From Actinomycetota bacterium (GTDB taxonomy: Bacteria > Actinomycetota > Actinomycetes > S36-B12 > GCA-2699445): a stretch of DNA of 64,000 bases. A model generated the notes under the pieces. That model saw nothing but the letters and a program-made list of their open reading frames with translations, searched no databases and was not told the DNA's origin. Where the stretch lies: contig JAGQTY010000003.1 in the NCBI GenBank assembly GCA_020438795.1, positions 1 to 64,000 on the forward strand, given 5' to 3'. Within the stretch, counting starts at the first letter, position 1; every line of letters starts with the position of its first letter. Of the stretch, positions 41,905 to 49,633 are shown piece by piece. The translations under genes and the position numbers were made by a program.

Positions 41905-42399
41905 ATGAGGTCGGCAAATATGCGGGCGGCGTTGGGTGCCCTGTTGCACGGCAACCGCGAGGACAGCACCGACGACGGGGTCGGGAGCATCACCAGGGAT
42001 GCCGAAGTCCGGCTGGCCGATGCCCCGGACTCCAGCGCCGAGCCGGTTCGGGAGGCGAACAGCACCGCCTACGCAGTAGCCGCAACCATCGCCTCGGGCA
42101 CCGAGCGAGACGCTGCGCGACTGGCTCGCGAGGTGTGGGTCACGCGCCAGGTACTCCTGGACGACGAACTGCATGTGCATCTGCTCGTGAGCGCCTTCAG
42201 CCGTTCCCATGCACGCTCGGAGGTCCACGACCAACTGGGCCACCTTCTGGGTCGCAACAGGGTGATCTCGGTGATCGAGGTGGCCGACTACGACGCCGCA
42301 CTGCCCGAACTCCTGGATCGTGAGGGCCTGCTTGACGACGAGTTCGCGTGCTTCGACGATGGGGCAATGGTGGACGAACTGCTCGACCGGTTGAGCTGA
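41905..42399 (+). CDS. Hypothetical acidic protein
   Basis: 164 residues. ATG 41905 follows a strong GGGAGGGAGCAGGG site; an in-frame ATG at 41773 would give 208 residues. The C-terminal half ('VISVIEVADYDAALPELLDR') is acidic and looks helical, without a recognised family. It is followed within 5 bp by the convergent HD hydrolase gene. Confidence 0.6.
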   Translation: MRSANMRAALGALLHGNREDSTDDGVGSITRDAEVRLADAPDSSAEPVREANSTAYAVAATIASGTERDAARLAREVWVTRQVLLDDELHVHLLVSAFSRSHARSEVHDQLGHLLGRNRVISVIEVADYDAALPELLDREGLLDDEFACFDDGAMVDELLDRLS

Positions 42400-42404
42400 G
42401 CTGG

Positions 42405-43085
42405 TCAGCCGAGCCTGGCCAACTGACCTGCGAACTCCTGGATCATCGCGTCGGGCAAACCCGGCCGCAACGCTTCGAACATGCTCCGGTAGTACCAGCG
42501 AGTGCCTTCCGGACCACCCTGGAATCGTTCAAGGTAGCTGTCTCCAGTCGCCTCGACGGCTGCGGCGGTACCGGTGAGATTGTTCAGCTTGTCGCAGGCG
42601 ATCACCAGACAGGCCCCCGGATCAGCCATGACGCCGTCCGGTCCGACACTGGACAGCTCGCGCACCCTGGCGATGTGCGACTCCTTGCGCTGGCGCCACG
42701 GCGCCTTCTTCGACGGGTCGCTGGCAAGACTGTCGGTCGCGGCAGCGACAAGGTCCGCCACCCGAAGCCCGAACATCGCCCGGATCTCGTCGAGCCGCTG
42801 CTGTCCGCCGGAGTCTTCGGCGACGTCGTGCAGCAGTGCTGCCAGGACCAGTTCCTCCATCTCGGCACGGAACCCCTCCACCCGCAGTCCGTAATGCCAC
42901 ACGAGCGCCGCAACGTTCATCGGATGCACGATGTAGGGGGTTCCGACGTCATCCTTGCGGCGTTGATCGGCGTGCATGGTTGCCGCGTAGGCCAGCGCCA
43001 TGGGCAGCCGCGCACTGTAGAGGGCGCCGTCCGGCATCTGCAGCAGATCGGGAACCTGGGGCGCGGACTCACTGGGTTCGCTCAT
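42405..43085 (-). CDS. HD-domain hydrolase of the RelA/SpoT HD type
   Basis: 226 residues. 'DVGTPYIVHPMNVAAL' and 'AALLHDVAEDSGG' form the HD motifs, with 'VIACDKLNNLTG' as the last metal contact, matching the stand-alone pppGpp/nucleotide pyrophosphohydrolase group (like small alarmone hydrolases). No synthetase domain. The ATG at 43085 follows TAGCGT by 7 nt (minus strand), so it is leaderless. It could degrade a nucleotide or alarmone in the cytoplasm. Confidence 0.8.
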   Translation of the reverse strand: MSEPSESAPQVPDLLQMPDGALYSARLPMALAYAATMHADQRRKDDVGTPYIVHPMNVAALVWHYGLRVEGFRAEMEELVLAALLHDVAEDSGGQQRLDEIRAMFGLRVADLVAAATDSLASDPSKKAPWRQRKESHIARVRELSSVGPDGVMADPGACLVIACDKLNNLTGTAAAVEATGDSYLERFQGGPEGTRWYYRSMFEALRPGLPDAMIQEFAGQLARLG

Positions 43086-43092
43086 CAGTCTC

Positions 43093-43098
43093 ACGCTA
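43093..43098 (-). promoter_or_regulatory. -10 hexamer TAGCGT for the HD hydrolase
   Basis: Seven nucleotides upstream of the ATG at 43085 on the minus strand. Confidence 0.5.
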
Positions 43099-43131
43099 CC
43101 GCAGCCGGACCGGCTCCGGCCGAGGGTGACC

Positions 43132-43929
43132 TCAGGAACCGGGGATGAAACCCTGGTCGAGGTTCCATGGCTGGATGGGGCTGTTGATCAGCACCCACGT
43201 CTCGATGTCCTTCATCCAGCCAGTCAGCACCAGCACGCCGATCGCGACGAAGACTGCGCCGAGCCCCCGGCGGAACCAGCCACCGGGGTCGGATGCCCAT
43301 CTGGCGCCCCTGACCGCACGCTGGCCGAGCAGTGAGATGAGCAGCAGCGTCCCGCACAGCCCCGCCACGTAGGCCAGCAGCAGGAGCAGGCCGAAGCTGA
43401 CGTCTGCGGGCAGCACGGTGACGATCACGTACCCGTACAGAGGGCTGCACGATGTGAAGACCGGTCCCAGCGCCGCCCCCGTGAGCACCTGACCGATGTA
43501 GCCGCGCTGCCGGCGGGCCGCTCCGAGTCCCGCTGCTGTGCGCGACTGCAACTGCAGGCGCATGCTCACCCACTCCCAGAGTTGCGGGAACAGCGACACG
43601 AGGCCGAGGCAGATCAGCAGGACCCCGGACAACCATTCCCACACCTGGGGTGGGACACCGATCAGGGCGGTCGAGGCCTTCAGCGCCAGCGTGAACGCGA
43701 TGATCGAGACACCCAACGACAGGGCAATGACCAGAGCACCCTGCCGGGCCTCGCGGGTGCGGCGCTTGACGTCCAAGGCAATCGCCGAGCGGGCTGGGGC
43801 GGACGGAGCATCTGCCTGCGGCCGGACCGCTGCCACGGACCCGCCCACGATCACCGGCAGCAACGGCAGGACGCATGGCGCAAGTGTGGTCAGGACGCCG
43901 GCGACGAATGCGCCGAGGAGCGCGATCAA
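43132..43929 (-). CDS. CcdA-type disulfide-transfer membrane protein
   Basis: About 265 residues. Six membrane helices with the two redox cysteines in 'LAPCVLPLLPV' (first helix) and 'VFTSCSPLYGYVI' (fourth). CcdA/DsbD-beta proteins carry reducing power across the membrane. The start is unclear: a TTG at 43929 gives the canonical N terminus and lies 14 nt after the stop of the thioredoxin gene, but it has no clear ribosome site; an ATG at 44022 would add a 31-residue extension inside the other gene. The gene upstream encodes its likely electron acceptor. Confidence 0.8.
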   Translation of the reverse strand: MIALLGAFVAGVLTTLAPCVLPLLPVIVGGSVAAVRPQADAPSAPARSAIALDVKRRTREARQGALVIALSLGVSIIAFTLALKASTALIGVPPQVWEWLSGVLLICLGLVSLFPQLWEWVSMRLQLQSRTAAGLGAARRQRGYIGQVLTGAALGPVFTSCSPLYGYVIVTVLPADVSFGLLLLLAYVAGLCGTLLLISLLGQRAVRGARWASDPGGWFRRGLGAVFVAIGVLVLTGWMKDIETWVLINSPIQPWNLDQGFIPGS

Positions 43930-43942
43930 GGCCGCGGGCCGA

Positions 43943-44392
43943 TCACGACCGGACCAGACTGTCCTGAATCTCGGCGCCGGTGCGGGAACCGGTGAACTTG
44001 GTGAGACTGCGCCCAGTCTCATCGACCTGGACGAGCGTGTGCTGCACCGTGACGCCATACTGCTGCTTCAGATTCTGGCTCGAGTCGTAGTCCACCTTCA
44101 CGACGGTGAGCCCATCCGGCACTCCTTCGGCCTGCAGGCTATGGGTCAGGTCCTGACAGGTCGGGCACCATGCCGCCGAGAAGTAGAGCACCACGTCGCT
44201 GCCCGCGAAGTCCCCCGGACTGTTGAAGTAGTCCGAGTACTGGATGAACTGTCCTGCGGCCGACGAGTTCTTCGCAGAGGAGGGCTCCGGAACGCTCACC
44301 TGCTCCGCCTGCGGGCCTGCGCCGCAGGCGCCCAGCGTGAGTACCGAGACCGCGAGTGTCAGTCCGGCGATGGCCCGTAGTGAAGCTGCCAC
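43943..44392 (-). CDS. Thioredoxin-fold lipoprotein
   Basis: 149 residues (154 from GTG 44407). A hydrophobic N-terminal segment ends in 'VLTLGAC', a lipobox, so it is probably anchored outside. The thioredoxin motif is 'FSAAWCPTCQDLTH' (CPTC). With CcdA next to it (13 nt), it would reduce disulfides or provide electrons for protein maturation on the external face. Neither DsbA nor cytochrome c maturation genes are nearby. Confidence 0.82.
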   Translation of the reverse strand: MAASLRAIAGLTLAVSVLTLGACGAGPQAEQVSVPEPSSAKNSSAAGQFIQYSDYFNSPGDFAGSDVVLYFSAAWCPTCQDLTHSLQAEGVPDGLTVVKVDYDSSQNLKQQYGVTVQHTLVQVDETGRSLTKFTGSRTGAEIQDSLVRS

Positions 44393-44543
44393 TGCCCCTC
44401 CAACCACGTCGAAAGGCCGGGCTGTTCGCGATTGTCGACCCGTACCTGTGGGGACAATCCTATGCCGTTCCGGAGCTTCTCGAGTCTGTACAGGCGCGGC
44501 CCAGTCACCTCACCTCGCAGATATCCAGCCGTTGCTCAGAAGC

Positions 44544-44555
44544 TACTCATGGGTA
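44544..44555. promoter_or_regulatory. Candidate operator palindrome TACTCATGGGTA
   Basis: Twelve-base near-palindrome with one mismatch, 72 bp upstream of the short ORF at 44627. It resembles the TetR/GntR-type operators TTACTCGCGGGTAA seen in actinobacteria. No regulator gene is adjacent. Confidence 0.3.
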
Positions 44556-44626
44556 ACGTGGCGTGCGTCTGTTTACCGCCGATCTGTGCGGGTAGGTCGG
44601 CTGGTGAGAGACGATCGGAGGGGATC

Positions 44627-44719
44627 ATGAACAGGAACGATCTCGGCACCACATTCATCATCGAGCGGACGGATCGCGAGGGCATCCAGCACATGGTGAA
44701 CCGCTTCCGGAACCGCTGA
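44627..44719 (+). CDS. Candidate 30-residue small protein
   Basis: ATG to TGA, 30 codons, in a region otherwise without genes. A GGAGGGGATC ribosome site precedes the ATG by 6-7 nt, and the composition ('TTFIIERTDREGIQHMVNR') is protein-like, amphipathic and basic, without cysteine or a membrane helix. It could be a small regulatory or toxin-like peptide, or a leader. It is 159 bp upstream of the TDT transporter on the same strand. Confidence 0.45.
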   Translation: MNRNDLGTTFIIERTDREGIQHMVNRFRNR

Positions 44720-44865
44720 CCGGAGCCGCAGTCGGGCTGCTGTGGCAACCCGACCGTGGTCAACGGCGGCCGCGTCGGCCCGCAGGAGGCAATCGCGGCC
44801 GGCTCACACAGCAGGAGCGGCGAACAAGCGGCGCGCGCAGGTAACGGAGCACCCGTCCGGTCCAC

Positions 44866-44871
44866 TACCGT
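44866..44871 (+). promoter_or_regulatory. -10 hexamer TACCGT
   Basis: Seven nucleotides before the ATG at 44879. Confidence 0.5.
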
Positions 44872-44878
44872 CTGAGGT

Positions 44879-45961
44879 ATGAGATCCCGGCTGCTGAATG
44901 ACCCCGCGTGGTTCGGTGCCACGATGGGTTTCGGCGCCATGAGTGCCGTAGCGGCGCTGAATCCGGGCGGGCTCGCCGCACTCGAGACCCCCAGCCGGGT
45001 GCTCGCGATCATCCTGCTGGTCTGCAGCGTCGTGGGTTTCGTACTGCTGCTGGCCAGAGACATCGGGGTCCGCGAGATCGGTCGCAAGACCCTCGCTGAC
45101 CTGCGGGCGCCGCTCAGCGGGCCCGCCTACGCGACCATCCCGGGCACGATCAACGTCATCGGCATCGTGCTGATCGCTCTGTTCCCCCGGTATGTGGACA
45201 CGGCCGCGGGCTGGATCGTCATCCTCGTGATCGCCACGATCGGCACGGGGTTCGGACTCTTCCTCACGGTGATCTTCTTCGTGGCCGCCTTCGAACAGAT
45301 TGACTTCGAGGCCGAGGACATCTCCGGGATCTGGTTCATACCCGAGACCGCTGTTCTGCTGGGTTCGGTGCTCTTCGCCGAACTGGCGATGGAGGGTCCC
45401 TACGGGTCGGCCAGGACATTCACGATCATCGCTCTGGCGCTCATGGGTGCCGGGGCGCTGCTCTTCGCATTCACCGCAGCGCTATTCATCAACCGGCTGG
45501 TGCTGCACTCCCAGGTCCGCAGGACCGGCTCGGCGGCCATGTGGATCATGCTGAGCCCGATGTCGGTGACTGCTCTGGCTCTTCACACGGTGACCCACGC
45601 ATCGGTGAATCTAGCCGGCGACTGGGAGGCCGACGTGCAGGCCAGCTCAGACCTGCTCGCGTCCATGCTCTGGGGGTTCTGCCTCTGGTGGATCGCGGCC
45701 GCCGCAATGATCACCCGCCATGCCGGGGGGAACGCCTATCGGTTCCAGCCCTCATCCTGGGCCTATGTCTTCCCGCCGGCGGCGATGACACTCGTCACCA
45801 TCGTGCTGGGGCGCTACTGGGACTCAGCGTTCATGGAGGTGCTGAGCGTCGTGTTCAGCGTGATACTCCTGCTGGTGACGCTGGGGGTGGGGGTGGGTGC
45901 GGTTCGGGCCATACGCGCGGAGTACCGCCGCAGTGGCCCCAAGACGCACGCTGCCGGCTGA
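44879..45961 (+). CDS. TDT/SLAC1-type (TehA-like) anion or tellurite transporter
   Basis: 360 residues, ten membrane helices. The motif 'GTINVIGIVLIALFPR' and the late 'WGFCLWWIAAAAMITRHAGG' match the SLAC1/TehA voltage-dependent anion channel and C4-dicarboxylate family. The Phe gate of SLAC1 is not discernible by eye. It would move organic or inorganic anions across the membrane. The ATG is leaderless and the stop lies 14 bp from the convergent gene. Confidence 0.82.
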   Translation: MRSRLLNDPAWFGATMGFGAMSAVAALNPGGLAALETPSRVLAIILLVCSVVGFVLLLARDIGVREIGRKTLADLRAPLSGPAYATIPGTINVIGIVLIALFPRYVDTAAGWIVILVIATIGTGFGLFLTVIFFVAAFEQIDFEAEDISGIWFIPETAVLLGSVLFAELAMEGPYGSARTFTIIALALMGAGALLFAFTAALFINRLVLHSQVRRTGSAAMWIMLSPMSVTALALHTVTHASVNLAGDWEADVQASSDLLASMLWGFCLWWIAAAAMITRHAGGNAYRFQPSSWAYVFPPAAMTLVTIVLGRYWDSAFMEVLSVVFSVILLLVTLGVGVGAVRAIRAEYRRSGPKTHAAG

Positions 45962-45975
45962 GCCAGGCCCAGGTG

Positions 45976-46365
45976 TCAGGAGTCGCTACCCTCGATCGCC
46001 TGCTTCGCGGTCTCGCGGGCAGCTTCGCTGGCGACCGTGGCCGCCTCGTTCGCGATCCCCTTGGTGCTCTCGGCGGCGCGATCTGCGGCACCCTCCGCGC
46101 TGTCAGCGGCATCGGCCACCGCGGCTCCCAGAGAGGCAGCCGCATCCGAGACCTTCTGCGCCGCCCGGTCAGTGAGGGTTGCGGCATCCTGTGCAGCATC
46201 CCCCACGCGATCCGCAGTGCGCGTGGCCGCCCGCCCGACCGCGTCGGCCCAGACGTTGACCTTCTCGCTGACCTCCGCGTTGTCGGCCGAGCCACGTCGC
46301 CTTGCCACCGCAAGTCCGGCGATGGCGCCTGCCGCGGCGACGAGCACAAACACTGCTTTACGCAT
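45976..46365 (-). CDS. Ala-rich amphipathic protein with N-terminal membrane helix
   Basis: 129 residues. A single membrane helix ('VFVLVAAAGAIAGLAVA') precedes a long Ala/Asp/Glu-rich repeat-like helix ('AAQKVSDAAASLGAAVADAA', then 'DSAEGAADRAAE') resembling apolipoprotein- or YtxH-type stress proteins. An AAGGAACGTA site precedes the ATG. The role is unknown; the repeats may bind membrane or stabilise proteins. Confidence 0.7.
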   Translation of the reverse strand: MRKAVFVLVAAAGAIAGLAVARRRGSADNAEVSEKVNVWADAVGRAATRTADRVGDAAQDAATLTDRAAQKVSDAAASLGAAVADAADSAEGAADRAAESTKGIANEAATVASEAARETAKQAIEGSDS

Positions 46366-46627
46366 TACGTTCCTTCCGAACTCCTAACGCCAAATCTAGT
46401 CCCTCCCCCACCGATAGCCCAGCACGAGCTGCATGGTATTGCTCACACAAAGCGACGGGTCCGGCCCCGATGCCACCACACCGCGGAACCTCGGCCACAG
46501 CCCCGCCGACAGATGAGCCCAGCAGCACTGTTTCGAGCAGGACAAACCGATCGTTCCCTCACCCAAACAGGGCCATATACCGACGACCTGCAAGCGCAAT
46601 GACTAGGCTGCGATTCGGAGGTGCCAG

Positions 46628-48049
46628 GTGTCGCACAAAGTGGATAGCAGAATGGGCGTCTTTGACGCAGTGATGTGGGGAGTCGAGAGCGATCCGCTGC
46701 TGCGGTCGGTGATCACCGGGGTGCTGATGCTCGACCGGAACCCTGACAAGAAGGTTCTCACCGAGCGGGTCGAGGAGATGACCGTCCGGGTACCGGCGTT
46801 GCGCCGGCGCGTCGTGGGCAATCCCATCTCGCTCGTGCCGCCGCGCTGGGAGTCCAGCGACGACTTCGACCTGAGCTACCATCTGCGCTGGCGCAAGGCG
46901 TCCAACACCCGCGATGAGGCCCACGTGCTCGATGTGGCCGAACACATGGCGGAGATGGACTTCGACCGCGCCCGGCCACTGTGGGAGGCCGTGGTCATCG
47001 AGGACCTGAAGGATGGCGGCGCGGCCCTGATCCTGAAACTGCATCACGCGATCACTGACGGCATGGGCGCCATGGCGATGTCGGCATCACTGTTCGACCT
47101 CACCGACGACCCGTCGCAGCGCGGCCCGCAGGAGCTGCCCGCGGTGGAGGACACCGGGCACGAGGGCACCCGGGACCGGATCGTCGAAGGCGCGGAGTAC
47201 ACGGCCAAGACCGCTATGGGCCAGCTCAAGGGCGTTGCCGGCAAGACGAAGGACCTGCTGAGCGGCGCCGTGTCAGACCCCGTTGACACGGTCAAGAGCG
47301 GTGTCGACTTCACGCAGTCGGCGGCACGGATCCTGACGCCGGCCTCAACCCCGTTGAGCCCGGTCATGCGCGGCCGGTCGCTCGGTGTGCACTTCTCCAC
47401 ACTTGAGGGATCCTTGGAGGAGTTGAAGCAGGCAGGCAAGCGCAACGGCGGCACGCTCAACGACGCTTACATGGCCGTGGTTGCGGGCGCACTGGCTCGC
47501 TACCACGCCGCTCACGGCGTGTCGCTCGATGAGGCGCCCGCAGTCCGGGTGAACATGCCCGTGAACCTGCGCCCCAAGGAGGGCGAGGCCAGCGGGGCCG
47601 GCGGCAACCGGTGGATCCCGGCAAGGTTCCCGCTCCCGCTGGGACCGAACAATGCACTGGGACGGATCAAGGAATTGCATCCGATCCTGAAGCAGGCGCG
47701 CACAGAACCGGCCCTGGAGATCAGCGAACCCGTCTTCCGGTTGCTGACGTCACTGCCCCGACCGGCAACCACCGCACTGGCGGCCGGGATGATGAAGGGC
47801 ACCGACGTGGCCGCGACGAACGTGCCCGGCCCACCGTTCCCCGTCTACACGGCAACCGCCAAGGTCACCGGCATCTATCCGTTCGCACCCAAGGGCGGTG
47901 CCGCCATGAACGTGGCGATGCTGTCCTACGACGGCCGGGTGCTCTTCGCCATCAACATCGACACTGCCGCGATCTACGATCACGACGTCATGGTGCGGTG
48001 CTTCGCGGAGTCTCTGGACGAGGTGCTCGCGCTCGGGGCCGACGAGTAG
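46628..48049 (+). CDS. WS/DGAT-type wax ester synthase/diacylglycerol acyltransferase
   Basis: 473 residues. The catalytic motif is 'LKLHHAITDGMGAMAM' (HHxxxDG, about residue 138). The N terminus 'GVFDAVMWGVESDPLLRSV' and the late 'DVAATNVPGPPFPVY' (the conserved NVPGP) fit the long-chain O-acyltransferase family. It makes triacylglycerol or wax esters from acyl-CoA, and glpD and tesB in this window suggest an active lipid economy. The GTG at 46628 is used; an ATG at 46652 is another option. TAGGCT (46604-46609) and a GGAGGTG site lie upstream. Confidence 0.92.
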   Translation: MSHKVDSRMGVFDAVMWGVESDPLLRSVITGVLMLDRNPDKKVLTERVEEMTVRVPALRRRVVGNPISLVPPRWESSDDFDLSYHLRWRKASNTRDEAHVLDVAEHMAEMDFDRARPLWEAVVIEDLKDGGAALILKLHHAITDGMGAMAMSASLFDLTDDPSQRGPQELPAVEDTGHEGTRDRIVEGAEYTAKTAMGQLKGVAGKTKDLLSGAVSDPVDTVKSGVDFTQSAARILTPASTPLSPVMRGRSLGVHFSTLEGSLEELKQAGKRNGGTLNDAYMAVVAGALARYHAAHGVSLDEAPAVRVNMPVNLRPKEGEASGAGGNRWIPARFPLPLGPNNALGRIKELHPILKQARTEPALEISEPVFRLLTSLPRPATTALAAGMMKGTDVAATNVPGPPFPVYTATAKVTGIYPFAPKGGAAMNVAMLSYDGRVLFAINIDTAAIYDHDVMVRCFAESLDEVLALGADE

Positions 48050-48104
48050 CGCACCCCCTGATCGCGCAGGTCCGCGGGCCGGCCCACCGAGCGCCGGGGA
48101 GGGT

Positions 48105-49223
48105 CTACTTGTTCTTCTTGCCCGACGACTTCTTGCTGTCGGACTTGCCCTTGTCCAGCTTCATGGGCAGGCTCGACATCTTCTTCCAGGCGGTGTAACT
48201 GTAGGTCCAGTACTTGCCCTGACCCAGGGCGAGCCCGGAGTACATCGAGCGGCCAGTGCCCTTCGTGACGAGCGGGTCACCCTCGCGTGTGCGGTAGAAC
48301 AGCCAGCGTGCGTCCTCGATGTTCATGTTCGTGCAGCCATGCGATCCGTTGGCGTAGCCGATCCGGTAGCGTGCCCAGGGCGCGGCGTGAATGAACTCAC
48401 CGTTCGTCGTGATCGGCTGGGAGTAGGGTGAATTCACGTCCCAGGTCTCGCCGGTGGCTCGGTCAGTCCCCCGCATCCGCAGCGACTGGTACTTGACACC
48501 CGTGAGCACCTTGATGCCCGATCGCGTCGCGTAGTCGCCGCCCCTGCCGAGGGAGACGCCGAACTTCTTGCGCAGGTTGCCGTTCTGATAGACGTACATG
48601 TGGTGGGTGCTGTTCTTGATGATCATCACAAAGGACCGGGCCGTCTTCAGGGTCTCCACCCGCTCGGCGTTGCTGCCGCCCACGTAGCGGGTATCCGGGT
48701 CATCGCGCAGGGTGACGTCCTTGAGCTTCAGCCGGAAGCGGACGTTCGTCTTGCCCGGCCAGAAGTTCCGGGTGCGATAGACGGCGGTCTGATCGTCGAG
48801 CCAGCCCCAGCGACCGTCAGGCAGCTTCACGCTCTGCCGGCCCTTCTTGGTCTTGACGTCGCCGGTCACGACGATGTTCTTCTCGACGAGGGGCTTGCGG
48901 GCCACGGGAATCGGGAAACGCATCGTGACGGTCTGTGCGACACCCATCTTCCGGTTGGGGATGTCGAGGGTGGGGCTCACCTTGACGACCTTCTGACGTC
49001 CGGCAGCGCTCACGCTCTCGGATTCGATGCCCTGTTCGTCCGCCAGCCGGTAGAACTCCTCTTCCTCCGCAGCGATCTGCGCTTCGGTCTGCGCCGCGAC
49101 CTCGTCGAGCTTGGGCTGCAGCCGGGCGTCCGACTCGTCCTCCGCAGCGGTGGCCGCTGTGCCCGTGATCAGGCCGAGGGCCAGGGCGGAACCGGCTGCG
49201 CCTACTAGGGCGACACGCAACAT
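48105..49223 (-). CDS. L,D-transpeptidase (YkuD) with Ig-like domain
   Basis: 372 residues. A signal peptide ('LVGAAGSALALGLITGTAAT') is followed by an acidic helix, a CaFD/Ig-like domain and the YkuD catalytic domain with 'GEFIHAAPWARYRIGYANGS' and 'GSHGCTNMNIEDARWL' (Cys at about 296 after His). It makes 3-3 crosslinks in peptidoglycan. The C terminus is Lys/Ser-rich. Compared with mycobacterial Ldts the motif SHGCxR/N ends in TN. The ATG has GGAG at a spacing of 7. Confidence 0.92.
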   Translation of the reverse strand: MLRVALVGAAGSALALGLITGTAATAAEDESDARLQPKLDEVAAQTEAQIAAEEEEFYRLADEQGIESESVSAAGRQKVVKVSPTLDIPNRKMGVAQTVTMRFPIPVARKPLVEKNIVVTGDVKTKKGRQSVKLPDGRWGWLDDQTAVYRTRNFWPGKTNVRFRLKLKDVTLRDDPDTRYVGGSNAERVETLKTARSFVMIIKNSTHHMYVYQNGNLRKKFGVSLGRGGDYATRSGIKVLTGVKYQSLRMRGTDRATGETWDVNSPYSQPITTNGEFIHAAPWARYRIGYANGSHGCTNMNIEDARWLFYRTREGDPLVTKGTGRSMYSGLALGQGKYWTYSYTAWKKMSSLPMKLDKGKSDSKKSSGKKNK

Positions 49224-49462
49224 GGTGGACTCCGTTTCACTCCGAACTGCTGCACTCAGTATCCGTCACGATTCCGCAGCCGTCGAACCAGAAAGCCCCG
49301 TTGAGGCTGTGTGGACCGTCACAGTCCGGACTGCCGTCGCGCCGGCCTCTCATCGTCCGGCCGCTGAAGCCGGGCTGCTGCCACTGTGACGGGTGGCATG
49401 GATGGCCGGTTCCGAATCCGGGATTTTCCGTTGCATACCCGCCCTGGTATTATCGGCACTTT

Positions 49463-49492
49463 TTGACGACAACCGCACAATTGCGGCATATT
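49463..49492 (+). promoter_or_regulatory. Promoter of the cys operon (TTGACG-18-CATATT)
   Basis: A near-consensus -35 TTGACG (49463-49468) and an 18-bp spacer lead to CATATT (49487-49492), which ends exactly 6 nt before the GTG at 49499. It is one of the few promoters here with a recognisable -35. Confidence 0.7.
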
Positions 49493-49498
49493 GACCAC

Positions 49499-49561
49499 GT
49501 GTACACACTGCGCCCGGCCGACGGTCTTCCGCGGGTCTGCGCGATGTGTGAGATGCCCTGA
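49499..49561 (+). CDS. Leaderless 20-residue uORF with two Cys codons (putative cysteine attenuator)
   Basis: GTG TAC ... TGA, 21 codons; product 'MYTLRPADGLPRVCAMCEMP'. It begins 6 nt after the -10, so the transcript starts at its start codon. Cys codons are at positions 14 and 17 (49538-49540 and 49547-49549), close to the stop. It sits 72 nt upstream of cysI and its stop overlaps a hairpin. Mycobacteria use leaderless Cys-rich uORFs as cysteine-responsive attenuators of sulfur genes (established there); its operation here is inferred. Confidence 0.6.
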   Translation: MYTLRPADGLPRVCAMCEMP

Positions 49562-49626
49562 GCCCGCCGATCGGATGCGCGGCTCGGGCAGTCTCGGGCT
49601 TCTCGAACCCCTCCGAAGATCTGGAG
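49560..49626 (+). promoter_or_regulatory. Possible attenuator hairpins between the uORF and cysI
   Basis: GAGCCCGC (49560-49567) can pair with GCGCGGCTC (49577-49585) with one bulge, overlapping the uORF stop. CTCC (49611-49614) can pair with the cysI ribosome site GGAG (49623-49626). A ribosome paused at the Cys codons could alter which structure forms. Folding energies were not computed. Confidence 0.4.
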
Positions 49627-49633
49627 AATCACT

